A stretch of 64,000 nucleotides of DNA from MWBF01 sp040772005. Lineage in GTDB: Bacteria > Chloroflexota > Anaerolineae > CG2-30-64-16. Made by a program: the position numbers and the translations under genes. This document shows, one piece after another, positions 57,626 to 64,000 of this stretch. The notes below the pieces were generated by a model. That model had not been told where the DNA came from, did not search any database, and was given only the letters and a program-made list of their open reading frames with translations. Location of the stretch: the NCBI GenBank assembly GCA_040772005.1, contig JAXGYZ010000010.1, positions 124,001-188,000 on the forward strand, given 5' to 3'. Numbering within the stretch: the first letter of the stretch is position 1; each line of letters starts with the position of its first letter.

Positions 57626-60139
57626 TTAGTAGCCCTCCGATACATTGAAAACGAGCCAATTCGCCAGATCGCGATTGCTACTCAGGATGCCGAACAAGAT
57701 CTGTGTTCCAAGGACATAACCGAGAGTACTCAAACGCAGGTCTTCTAGGCTATTGCCTGGCCGGTCGGCTGTTGGCGTGAAGGGAACTTGGCCAAGTAGA
57801 GGCTCAAGTAGTTCATCCATTTTCGCCATGTCGGTATCCGTAATGTTGGTATTCGTAGCGTAAATCGCTGCTATCTGGAACGCAAAAACCCCCGTGTTGT
57901 AGTAGGTAGCTGCGGCCTTTTCTATCTGCTGAATCAGGTGCTGATCCCCAGTCTGCTCGTGTCCAATAATCAATGCGCCTGGACTTCTTCTCAGCCCCAT
58001 AGTGATGGCACTCAACAAATGACCTACCTGCCGACTTTGCGCCTCTCGTGTGTTTGATCCCCAGACCTCGTGATACCAATGCTCATCGCCCAGTTCTGCC
58101 CGGAAACCTCGATCGCCCTTCTCACCGCCGAGATGGCGAAAGTTTCCTCCTACTGTGAAACCAATGAAGCGGTCTATTTGCGTTTTGCCTGTTGCGTTCA
58201 ACTCGTAAGTGTCATTGAGAACAGCGTTCATCCGTCTCCTGGCACTGTCATGTCCCCGCTGGATGATCGATATAAGATGGAAAAGCGGAGAGTAATTAGG
58301 GTTAAAGTAAACATAACCTCCTGGCGTGAATCTAATTGCATTGCAATCTGCGTTCTGACACTCGTAGTGACCTGTGGGATCTAGGTAGCGTAATGGATTC
58401 CTATCTACATACGCATACCTGTTGAACGTTTGAGGATTTCCCGGGCTGGGCACGAGGGTATCCGCGCTGATGAACACGGCGATCTGGCTGTCGTACCACC
58501 GGGCGTTGTAGTAGCTCAGCCCCTCGCCGCCGGGCAGCCCCTGCTCGTGATACTGCCCGGTGAAGCGCTTCGTCGTGATGCCGCTGAAGGCGCTGCCGCC
58601 CCGGTTCCCGCCGTAGGGATAGTAGTAACTCCGGCTGTTGACCGTGCCGTCCTGGTTGACCAGCACGTTGGTCGAACGCAGGTGATCGCTCACTACATAG
58701 AATACGCCGTTGTCACTCGCGTAGCCCATCCGCCGGATGGCCCCACCCTCGTAGTATTTGGTCACCGCGCCGCCCTGCCACTCGTACAGCCCCGCGATGT
58801 AGACGGTGGTCACGCCCGCAACAGTTCCCATGACGCGATTACCGTCGGCGTCGTACACGAAGCTGGCGCTGACACTGGCGCCGGCCACGCCCACCAGCCG
58901 GTTGTCGTAGTCGAAGGTCTGGGTGTACGTTGACCCGGCGATGATGCGGCTGGTCTGGTTGCCGACCGCGTCGTAGCCGTAGCTGTTGCCGAAGGCGCTG
59001 GTGACCGCGTGCGGCTGGCTGCCGTAGGTGTACGCGTTGCCGTTGTAGCTCGTCAGATTGCCGATGGCGTTGTAGGCATAGGTATGGCTGTACTGGCTGA
59101 TGCCGATTGCAGTCGTCGCTGCGCTGGTCAGCCGATCCAGCCAGTCATAGCCGAAGGTCTGCACCAGGCCGCTGTTGGTTGCGTCGGTCAGCGTCTGCAC
59201 GTTGCCCGCCAGGTCATAGGTGTAGCTCAACCTCTGCAACTCCTCGAACGGCGTGGCTTTGCCCGCCTGGAGCGTGTCCAGCCGCAGCGTGCTGGCGTTG
59301 TAGGTAGACTGGCGCGTGAAGCCGTTGGCCCCGGTATCGAGCCGCTGCTCGGTCACCCGGCCCTGCGCATCGTAGGCCGTGCTGGCGACGTATGGCGTGC
59401 CGTCGTCGCTTGTTACGCTGGCGAGCTGGCCCACGGCATTATAACCGAAGGTGACGATTTCCCCTGGCTGGCCCGCATTGCCGCCGGGGTAACGCAGCGT
59501 CGCGCGCTGGCCCAGGGGGGTGTAGGTGGTGTCGCAGCGGAAGACGCCCCCGCCCCCGCCCGGCACGGTGTATTGCTGCTGCAAGGGCCGGTTGAGGGCA
59601 TCATAAGCCACGGTGGAGACCTCGGTTGTGCCCTGGCTGCTGTAGGCCAGGCTCTTGGACGGCAGGCCGAGTTGCCCGGTCGCGTCATACTGCCATTCCG
59701 CCAGGATCGTGCCGGTCGGGCTGTCCTGGCGCTTGCGGATCAGCCGATTCAGCGCATCATATTCCAGGTAGAGCCAACACTGCATGCCGTCGCGCTGGGC
59801 GGTCAGGTTGCCCGCCGCGTCGTAACCATACTGCCAACCGCCCATGTCCGGGTCGGTCATAGCAGTCTTGCGGCCTAACAGGTCGTAGCCGATGGTCGTG
59901 ATGTTGTTGGCCGCATCGGTGACGCCGGTCAGCCGGCCGGCCAGGTCGTAGGCGTAGTTCGTCGTGTATGTGCCGTCGCTGTTGTACTCGAGCACCTGGA
60001 TCGTCTGGCCGAAGGCATCGGTGACGGCGTCCCGCCGGTGGTCGTTGGCATCGTAGCTCGCCGTGGTCCAGCCATCGTAGATCGTGCGGCTGGCGAGCTT
60101 CAGCACATTACAACCCACGCGGCCACTGCCTGACGGCAC
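57626..60139 (-). CDS. RHS repeat protein with toxin-like C-terminus, N-terminally truncated
   Basis: 837 residues from GTG 60139. There is no signal peptide, and RHS similarity starts within the first 20 residues, so the N-terminus is missing. YD repeats (YDLAGRLTGVTDAANN, YDAAGNLTAQRDG) run to the core (VVSDHLRSTNVLVNQDGTV, ARWYDSQIAVFISADTLVPS, YLDPTGHY near 586). The C-terminal 250 residues form a variable domain with TQIDRFIGFTVGGNFRHLGG, RQVGHLLSAITMG and LIIGHEQTGDQHLI, rich in His and Asp/Glu. I do not recognise the family; the paired GH motifs could be catalytic. It has no clear promoter, so it may be silent or read through from upstream. Confidence 0.75.
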   Translation of the reverse strand: MPSGSGRVGCNVLKLASRTIYDGWTTASYDANDHRRDAVTDAFGQTIQVLEYNSDGTYTTNYAYDLAGRLTGVTDAANNITTIGYDLLGRKTAMTDPDMGGWQYGYDAAGNLTAQRDGMQCWLYLEYDALNRLIRKRQDSPTGTILAEWQYDATGQLGLPSKSLAYSSQGTTEVSTVAYDALNRPLQQQYTVPGGGGGVFRCDTTYTPLGQRATLRYPGGNAGQPGEIVTFGYNAVGQLASVTSDDGTPYVASTAYDAQGRVTEQRLDTGANGFTRQSTYNASTLRLDTLQAGKATPFEELQRLSYTYDLAGNVQTLTDATNSGLVQTFGYDWLDRLTSAATTAIGISQYSHTYAYNAIGNLTSYNGNAYTYGSQPHAVTSAFGNSYGYDAVGNQTSRIIAGSTYTQTFDYDNRLVGVAGASVSASFVYDADGNRVMGTVAGVTTVYIAGLYEWQGGAVTKYYEGGAIRRMGYASDNGVFYVVSDHLRSTNVLVNQDGTVNSRSYYYPYGGNRGGSAFSGITTKRFTGQYHEQGLPGGEGLSYYNARWYDSQIAVFISADTLVPSPGNPQTFNRYAYVDRNPLRYLDPTGHYECQNADCNAIRFTPGGYVYFNPNYSPLFHLISIIQRGHDSARRRMNAVLNDTYELNATGKTQIDRFIGFTVGGNFRHLGGEKGDRGFRAELGDEHWYHEVWGSNTREAQSRQVGHLLSAITMGLRRSPGALIIGHEQTGDQHLIQQIEKAAATYYNTGVFAFQIAAIYATNTNITDTDMAKMDELLEPLLGQVPFTPTADRPGNSLEDLRLSTLGYVLGTQILFGILSSNRDLANWLVFNVSEGY
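58879..59324. repeat. 446-bp direct repeat, copy 1
   Basis: Identical base for base to 63555-64000 (offset 4676). It encodes the YD-repeat part of the RHS core (from about LQAGKATPFEEL to YDNRLVGVAG). Copy 2 runs off the window, so the repeat may be longer. Outside it the two genes diverge to roughly 90 percent toward the core end and completely in the C-terminal domain. Confidence 0.9.
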
Positions 60140-60164
60140 TCAACACAGTTCATTTAGGACAAGA

Positions 60165-60182
60165 AGGTTAGTTACACCTAAC
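60165..60182. repeat. Cassette-boundary motif, copy 1
   Basis: AGGTTAGTTACACCTAAC, containing GTTAG/CTAAC as an inverted repeat. It lies 26 bp outside the 5' truncation point of the second RHS gene. A copy with a 2-bp insertion is found next to the other RHS truncation at 61600-61618. Confidence 0.45.
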
Positions 60183-60196
60183 GCAGGGCGAGCTAC

Positions 60197-60661
60197 TCAG
60201 GGTTGGATGAACCCCGGGGAGGGCCACTGCCCTAATCCAACCAGATACCACTTGCCGTCGACCTTCCTCAAAGTGAAGTTCGGCGCGCCCTCTGTATCAC
60301 TCAGGACTTCGTCTCCTTGACGCAGTCTTGCGTGTTCGCTTGCTGACATAAGCGCGGTAGTGCCGTCATTGCTAGTTACAAAGACCTCCAAGTTGACTAG
60401 TTCATACGTCACTCCAATAGATTTCATTCGCCGCAACACCTCTGGCATTCCATTGCGGGTGGGATCATTAGGATCAATCAGGCTTGCCAGTAACTCGGCA
60501 TCCGATTGTTCAAGGGCGCGATACATGGCTCTCAATGTAGCTTCAGGTGTAGATTGATCTGTCGCAGGAGTTACTTGTCTATAACAACTCGCTACGAGGC
60601 AAGATAAAACAGCAAGACCAAGGACGGTTCTGTACAAAATAAACTGTTGATTTACATTCAT
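60197..60661 (-). CDS. Small lipoprotein, NTF2/DUF4878-like; possible orphan immunity protein
   Basis: 154 residues with GAAAGGA upstream of the ATG. Signal with lipobox VASC (Cys26). The mature part has TPEATLRAMYRALEQSDAEL, typical of the helical start of NTF2-like or DUF4878-type lipoproteins, and a terminal beta strand FTLRKVDGKWYLVGLG. It lies downstream of the frameshifted lipoprotein and upstream of the truncated RHS gene. No toxin domain is directly upstream. It may be an immunity gene left behind when its toxin cassette was lost. Confidence 0.7.
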   Translation of the reverse strand: MNVNQQFILYRTVLGLAVLSCLVASCYRQVTPATDQSTPEATLRAMYRALEQSDAELLASLIDPNDPTRNGMPEVLRRMKSIGVTYELVNLEVFVTSNDGTTALMSASEHARLRQGDEVLSDTEGAPNFTLRKVDGKWYLVGLGQWPSPGFIQP

Positions 60662-60736
60662 TCGTCCAATCCTTTCTCAAGTGCATCGCGCTAGCGGGGA
60701 CGAATTGTGCCGTGGGGTGACGGGGACATCATAGCC

Positions 60737-61349
60737 TCACTCCGGCCCAGGGATCGGTGCTGCCGGGGCCACTGCCCAGCGCTCGTCGAGCTTGACCAGC
60801 AACTCGACCAACGCGACTTCATCCAGCGCCGGCGCGGCCGATGGTGCGATTTCAGCTGAGAAGCGCACCACAAACTCGCCATAGCGCGCTAGCATGCCAC
60901 AACGCTGCGCATCTTTCACCTGTGGCGCAATGTAGCCGGCACATGCCACGTAGGCTTCGTCAGCAGAATCGAGTTGCGCCGTCAGGTCTGGGCAGCCATG
61001 GCTTGAGAAATCGTGGCGCGGTGTAGAACACCTCGAGTTGGCGCTGATATTCATGTTGCGCCGCTGGCACCCGTTCGTAGCGATAGATCTCATGCACCAC
61101 TGTGCCATAGCCTGCCATGTCGCGTAACACGTGTTCGATGGCACCATGGGAGTCGGCTGTTTGACCAATAGATCGATTGCGCCAGCCCGGTGGGAACAGC
61201 GTAGCATCCATCGGCATGGCTTCGGTGGTAAATGGCCGTTGTGGGGCGAGGTCTCCAGATGTGCAGGCACTGGCTATCCAAACCAAGATGAACAGGATGA
61301 GTGCTCCTATCCGATGGATTCTCGGCGTCCTCGTGCTATTGTCTGGCAT
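60737..61349 (-). pseudogene. Frameshifted lipoprotein, possible orphan immunity gene
   Basis: The first frame (start at ATG 61349, or GTG 61373 overlapping the preceding stop) gives a lipoprotein signal (IGALILFILVWIASAC) and a mature part to EVFYTAPRF, then stops at 60960. The continuation (SSHGCPDLTAQLDSADEAYV, ARYGEFVVRFSAEI, to 60737) is in the next frame. Removing one base of the AAA at 61008-61010 (TTT on the coding strand) joins them into about 203 residues. Either a real one-base insertion or a sequencing error in a homopolymer. The family is not recognised. The gene follows directly on an RHS core remnant. Confidence 0.65.
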
Positions 61350-61369
61350 GGTTGTCAAACCACCCCGCT

Positions 61370-61594
61370 TCACGTCTTGATGCCGGCCAGGGTTCCCTTC
61401 GCCCGATTACCCGCGGCGTCGTAGACGAAGCTGGCGCTGACGCTGCCGCCGGCCACCGCCGTCAGGCGGTTGTCGTAGTCGAAGGTCTGGGTGTACGTTG
61501 ACCCCGCGACGAGGCGGCTGGTCTGGTTGCCCACCGCATCGCAGCCGTAGCTGTTGCCGAACGCGGCGGTGACCGCGTGCGGCTGGCTGCCGTA
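61370..61594 (-). pseudogene. RHS core remnant, second junction family
   Basis: Encodes YGSQPHAVTAAFGNSYGCDA, GSTYTQTFDYDNRLTAVAGG and SASFVYDAAGNRAKGTLAGI, closely matching the two larger RHS genes, then stops (TGA 61370-61372) where those continue with TTVYIAGLYEW. The upstream end is abrupt at 61594. About 75 codons remain, with neither N-terminus nor toxin. The stop overlaps the possible GTG start of the next lipoprotein gene. Confidence 0.78.
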
Positions 61595-61599
61595 CCTGC

Positions 61600-61618
61600 A
61601 GGTTAGTAATACACCTAA
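61600..61618. repeat. Cassette-boundary motif, copy 2
   Basis: AGGTTAGTAATACACCTAA, the same motif as at 60165-60182 with a 2-bp insertion. It begins 6 bp from the truncated 5' end of the RHS remnant at 61594. Confidence 0.45.
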
Positions 61619-61655
61619 AGGAATCCGACATGCCAGATAACACGCCCGCAATCAA

Positions 61656-62234
61656 CTATTGTTCAGATTCCACAACTCGCCGATAGATCTCGCTTTCACC
61701 CCCAATAAGCGCGAACCCGCGATCGCTGCTCGACCAAAGGTGATGGAGGATTAAGTCACCGCGACTTGTTTGGCGAATTTCGAGCACGAGTTCGTCCATC
61801 ATGTACACTGTCGCATGAGCGAAGGGATCATAGAACGGATATGGTTCCCGATCTCTTCGACAATCTACTTCGGTAGAGGAACACCAACCACGTCCATTTC
61901 TCTCGGCGACGCGCGTACCATCCAGATAGTACCGGGCACCTTTGAGGTGAAGCCGTAGCAAGCCGGTGGACAGGCGCTCAGTCCACCATGAAGATCTGGG
62001 TGACTCGAAGATATAGTTCTTCTGAGCGCCATCTTGATAGACCTGCCGGAAAGTCCCGTCGGCAGCGATAATCAGGCGATCAATGCCCCCTCCCGGATAA
62101 GCCGCTGTCCACGTGCCGACCAAATCCGTGTCACGGAAGGAACTCTCCGGTCTCGTTGATGCAGCGCCGCAGCTACTGAAAATCAGAGTCAGCACTACAC
62201 ATTTGATAACTATTGATAAGTGCTTGTATCTCAT
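61656..62234 (-). CDS. Lipoprotein, candidate immunity protein of the first RHS
   Basis: 192 residues from the ATG at 62234, which has GGAGAGA upstream; the frame is open to 62279 without a site. Lipobox SSC (Cys22, after KCVVLTLIFSSC). The mature domain begins DLVGTWTAAYPGGGIDRLII, followed by ADGTFRQVY, a lipocalin-like beta-barrel start. Trp-rich strands and two Cys (WCSSTEVDC) that could form a disulfide follow. It lies 82 bp after the RHS stop. A surface lipoprotein that binds the incoming toxin would be a suitable immunity mechanism, but there is no direct evidence of binding. Confidence 0.65.
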   Translation of the reverse strand: MRYKHLSIVIKCVVLTLIFSSCGAASTRPESSFRDTDLVGTWTAAYPGGGIDRLIIAADGTFRQVYQDGAQKNYIFESPRSSWWTERLSTGLLRLHLKGARYYLDGTRVAERNGRGWCSSTEVDCRRDREPYPFYDPFAHATVYMMDELVLEIRQTSRGDLILHHLWSSSDRGFALIGGESEIYRRVVESEQ

Positions 62235-62316
62235 GGTCTCTCCGCTCCCAGTAGGCCGGTCAGATTTTGCACCGTTCACCTATACCACATTGACACTTAC
62301 TCGCAACAACAAAACA

Positions 62317-64000
62317 TCAGGGGAGCGGGGGCCCTTGCTCATACCAGTAAAAATACTGCGTAAGGTTGCCACCTGGACCCGGAGCGGACTGGGCTCGATC
62401 ATGGGAAACGGATACGTTTGTGCCAAAAAATCGCGTAGCTGAGGACCATCCCATGACATTCATTACAGTGAACTTGACAAATCTATTTCCGGCATCTGTA
62501 ACACTAATGCTGTCAAAAGAGCCTAGCACTCCCCCGACCGCGTCAATCCCACCCTCCGGCTCCCTGGACCCGGAGCCGTAAGCTGAGAACACTAATTGAG
62601 TATTTTCTCGGAGAAAGATCCATGCGCCCGCCACTATCCTTGGCAGAATCGGCCCCTCCCGTTGATCGGCATAGTGTGGACGCGAAAATGGGACTGCGTA
62701 CCCAGCTGCCTCCCACTCTTGACGAAATTGTGCTACGGCGGGATCATACCGTACATCTTGGGTCAACGACGCGTCCGGACCGAATGTAAGCTCCTCACCG
62801 CAGCGTTCAGAAAACCAACAGGCCACAATAAACATAGCCTGGAAGAATGACACCCTCGGTGAATAGTCTGGCCCGGCCTTTGGCATTGGCATGCCGGATT
62901 GTTGCCCCACGCTCGTAGCCTGTGGCCCAGGAGCAGCCGGGGGCACATAACGGGCGTAGGCGATCAAAGGCAAGTAGGTGCTGTAGGGCCGGAAGGGAAT
63001 CGGCGGTACCACGCGTGGGTCCCGGTCAGGATTGGCAAAGCTGTGGCCTGTCGGATCCACATAACGCAGCGGATTCCCGGCAACATACGCGTACCGATTC
63101 AACGTCTGCGGCGCCAGTGGACTCGGCACAAGGGTGTCCGCACTGATGAACATGCCCACCTGCGCATCGTACCACCTGGCGTTGTAGTAGCTCAGCCCCT
63201 CCCCGCCGGGCAGCCCCGGCTCGTGGTACTGGCCGGTGAAACGTTTCGTCGTCACGCCGCTGAACGCACTGCCGCCGCGGTTGCCGCCGTAGGGGTAGTA
63301 GTAGTTGCGGTCCTTCACCGTACCGTCTCGGTTGACCAGCACGCTGGTGGAGCGCAAGTGATCGCTCACCACATAGAATACGCCGTTGTCCGTGGCGTAA
63401 CCTGACCTGCGGAGCGCGCCGCCCTCGTAGAACTGGGTCACCGCGCCGTTCTGCCACTCGTACAGCCCCGCGATGTAGACGGTCGTCACGCCGCCGACCG
63501 TGCCCTTGACCCGCTGGCCCTCGGCATCATACACAAAGCTGGCGCTGATGCTGCCGCCGGCCACGCCCACCAGCCGGTTGTCGTAGTCGAAGGTCTGGGT
63601 GTACGTTGACCCGGCGATGATGCGGCTGGTCTGGTTGCCGACCGCGTCGTAGCCGTAGCTGTTGCCGAAGGCGCTGGTGACCGCGTGCGGCTGGCTGCCG
63701 TAGGTGTACGCGTTGCCGTTGTAGCTCGTCAGATTGCCGATGGCGTTGTAGGCATAGGTATGGCTGTACTGGCTGATGCCGATTGCAGTCGTCGCTGCGC
63801 TGGTCAGCCGATCCAGCCAGTCATAGCCGAAGGTCTGCACCAGGCCGCTGTTGGTTGCGTCGGTCAGCGTCTGCACGTTGCCCGCCAGGTCATAGGTGTA
63901 GCTCAACCTCTGCAACTCCTCGAACGGCGTGGCTTTGCCCGCCTGGAGCGTGTCCAGCCGCAGCGTGCTGGCGTTGTAGGTAGACTGGCGCGTGAAGCCG
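62317..64000 (-). CDS. RHS repeat protein with toxin-like C-terminus, 5' end beyond window
   Basis: The frame is open to base 64000, so the N-terminal part is missing only because the window ends. The visible 561 codons contain YD repeats, the core (YVVSDHLRSTSVLVNRDGTV, ARWYDAQVGMFISADTLVPS, YVDPTGHS) and a variable domain of about 240 residues. That domain has a Pro-rich linker, FFQAMFIVACWFSERC, DPAVAQFRQEWEAAGY, and a beta-rich end with VMNVMGWSSATRF and PGPGGNLTQYFYWYE. I do not recognise the family. It differs completely from the C-termini of the other three RHS genes although the core is nearly the same as at 57626-60139. Confidence 0.82.
   Translation of the reverse strand, partial: GFTRQSTYNASTLRLDTLQAGKATPFEELQRLSYTYDLAGNVQTLTDATNSGLVQTFGYDWLDRLTSAATTAIGISQYSHTYAYNAIGNLTSYNGNAYTYGSQPHAVTSAFGNSYGYDAVGNQTSRIIAGSTYTQTFDYDNRLVGVAGGSISASFVYDAEGQRVKGTVGGVTTVYIAGLYEWQNGAVTQFYEGGALRRSGYATDNGVFYVVSDHLRSTSVLVNRDGTVKDRNYYYPYGGNRGGSAFSGVTTKRFTGQYHEPGLPGGEGLSYYNARWYDAQVGMFISADTLVPSPLAPQTLNRYAYVAGNPLRYVDPTGHSFANPDRDPRVVPPIPFRPYSTYLPLIAYARYVPPAAPGPQATSVGQQSGMPMPKAGPDYSPRVSFFQAMFIVACWFSERCGEELTFGPDASLTQDVRYDPAVAQFRQEWEAAGYAVPFSRPHYADQREGPILPRIVAGAWIFLRENTQLVFSAYGSGSREPEGGIDAVGGVLGSFDSISVTDAGNRFVKFTVMNVMGWSSATRFFGTNVSVSHDRAQSAPGPGGNLTQYFYWYEQGPPLP
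63555..64000. repeat. 446-bp direct repeat, copy 2
   Basis: Identical to 58879-59324; see that copy. It continues to the last base of the window, so its true extent is unknown. Confidence 0.9.

Overview
The window is 64 kb of GC-rich bacterial DNA, gene-dense on both strands. The mix of gene families points to Chloroflexota (Anaerolineae/Caldilineae-like): solute-binding lipoproteins with long Ala/Pro/Glu linkers, a cytochrome c lipoprotein beside an ethylbenzene-dehydrogenase-type heme lipoprotein, DUF2079 and ScyD/ScyE-like proteins, a giant BTAD-ATPase-TPR regulator, and very large Sec-exported RHS proteins. This assignment is an inference; no rRNA, tRNA or taxonomic marker gene was seen.

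Layout. 1-5.2 kb: PadR regulator, MacB/LolD-type ATPase, HlyD-type adaptor and double-FtsX permease (an efflux or export operon). 5.2-24.9 kb: a divergent peptide (or amide) uptake and hydrolysis island. Its minus arm carries a racemase, an M28-type hydrolase, a binding protein whose halves are in swapped order, two permeases, two ATPases and a nitroreductase. Its plus arm carries a second binding protein and permease pair without ATPases, then M24, M20, alpha/beta-hydrolase, M19 and M28 genes. All five metallo-hydrolase-like proteins have substitutions at canonical metal or catalytic positions.

24.9-34.3 kb: a secreted ScyD/ScyE-like protein, a 1251-residue BTAD regulator, a two-component system, and divergently from it a cytochrome c lipoprotein overlapping a heme-binding lipoprotein. 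34.4-40.9 kb: a DUF2079 membrane protein, two radical-SAM/SPASM proteins around a methyltransferase, a DUF2064 nucleotidyl/glycosyltransferase and a GT2, which look like one pathway of unknown product. 41-47.5 kb: gltB-gltD (glutamate synthase) from a strong promoter through a leader with two terminator-like hairpins.

47.5-64 kb: an RHS polymorphic-toxin locus, all on the minus strand. It holds three large RHS genes, one orphan core-plus-toxin cassette and three toxinless core remnants. There are two distinct core-junction families, at least four unrelated C-terminal toxin-like domains, and a set of low-GC small genes that are candidate immunity genes, nearly all lipoproteins or integral membrane proteins. 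A 446-bp stretch is identical between two RHS genes, showing recent recombination. The locus ends against the gltB promoter.

The most unusual items are the hydrolase island with altered active sites and permuted binding protein, and the RHS toxin/immunity array.
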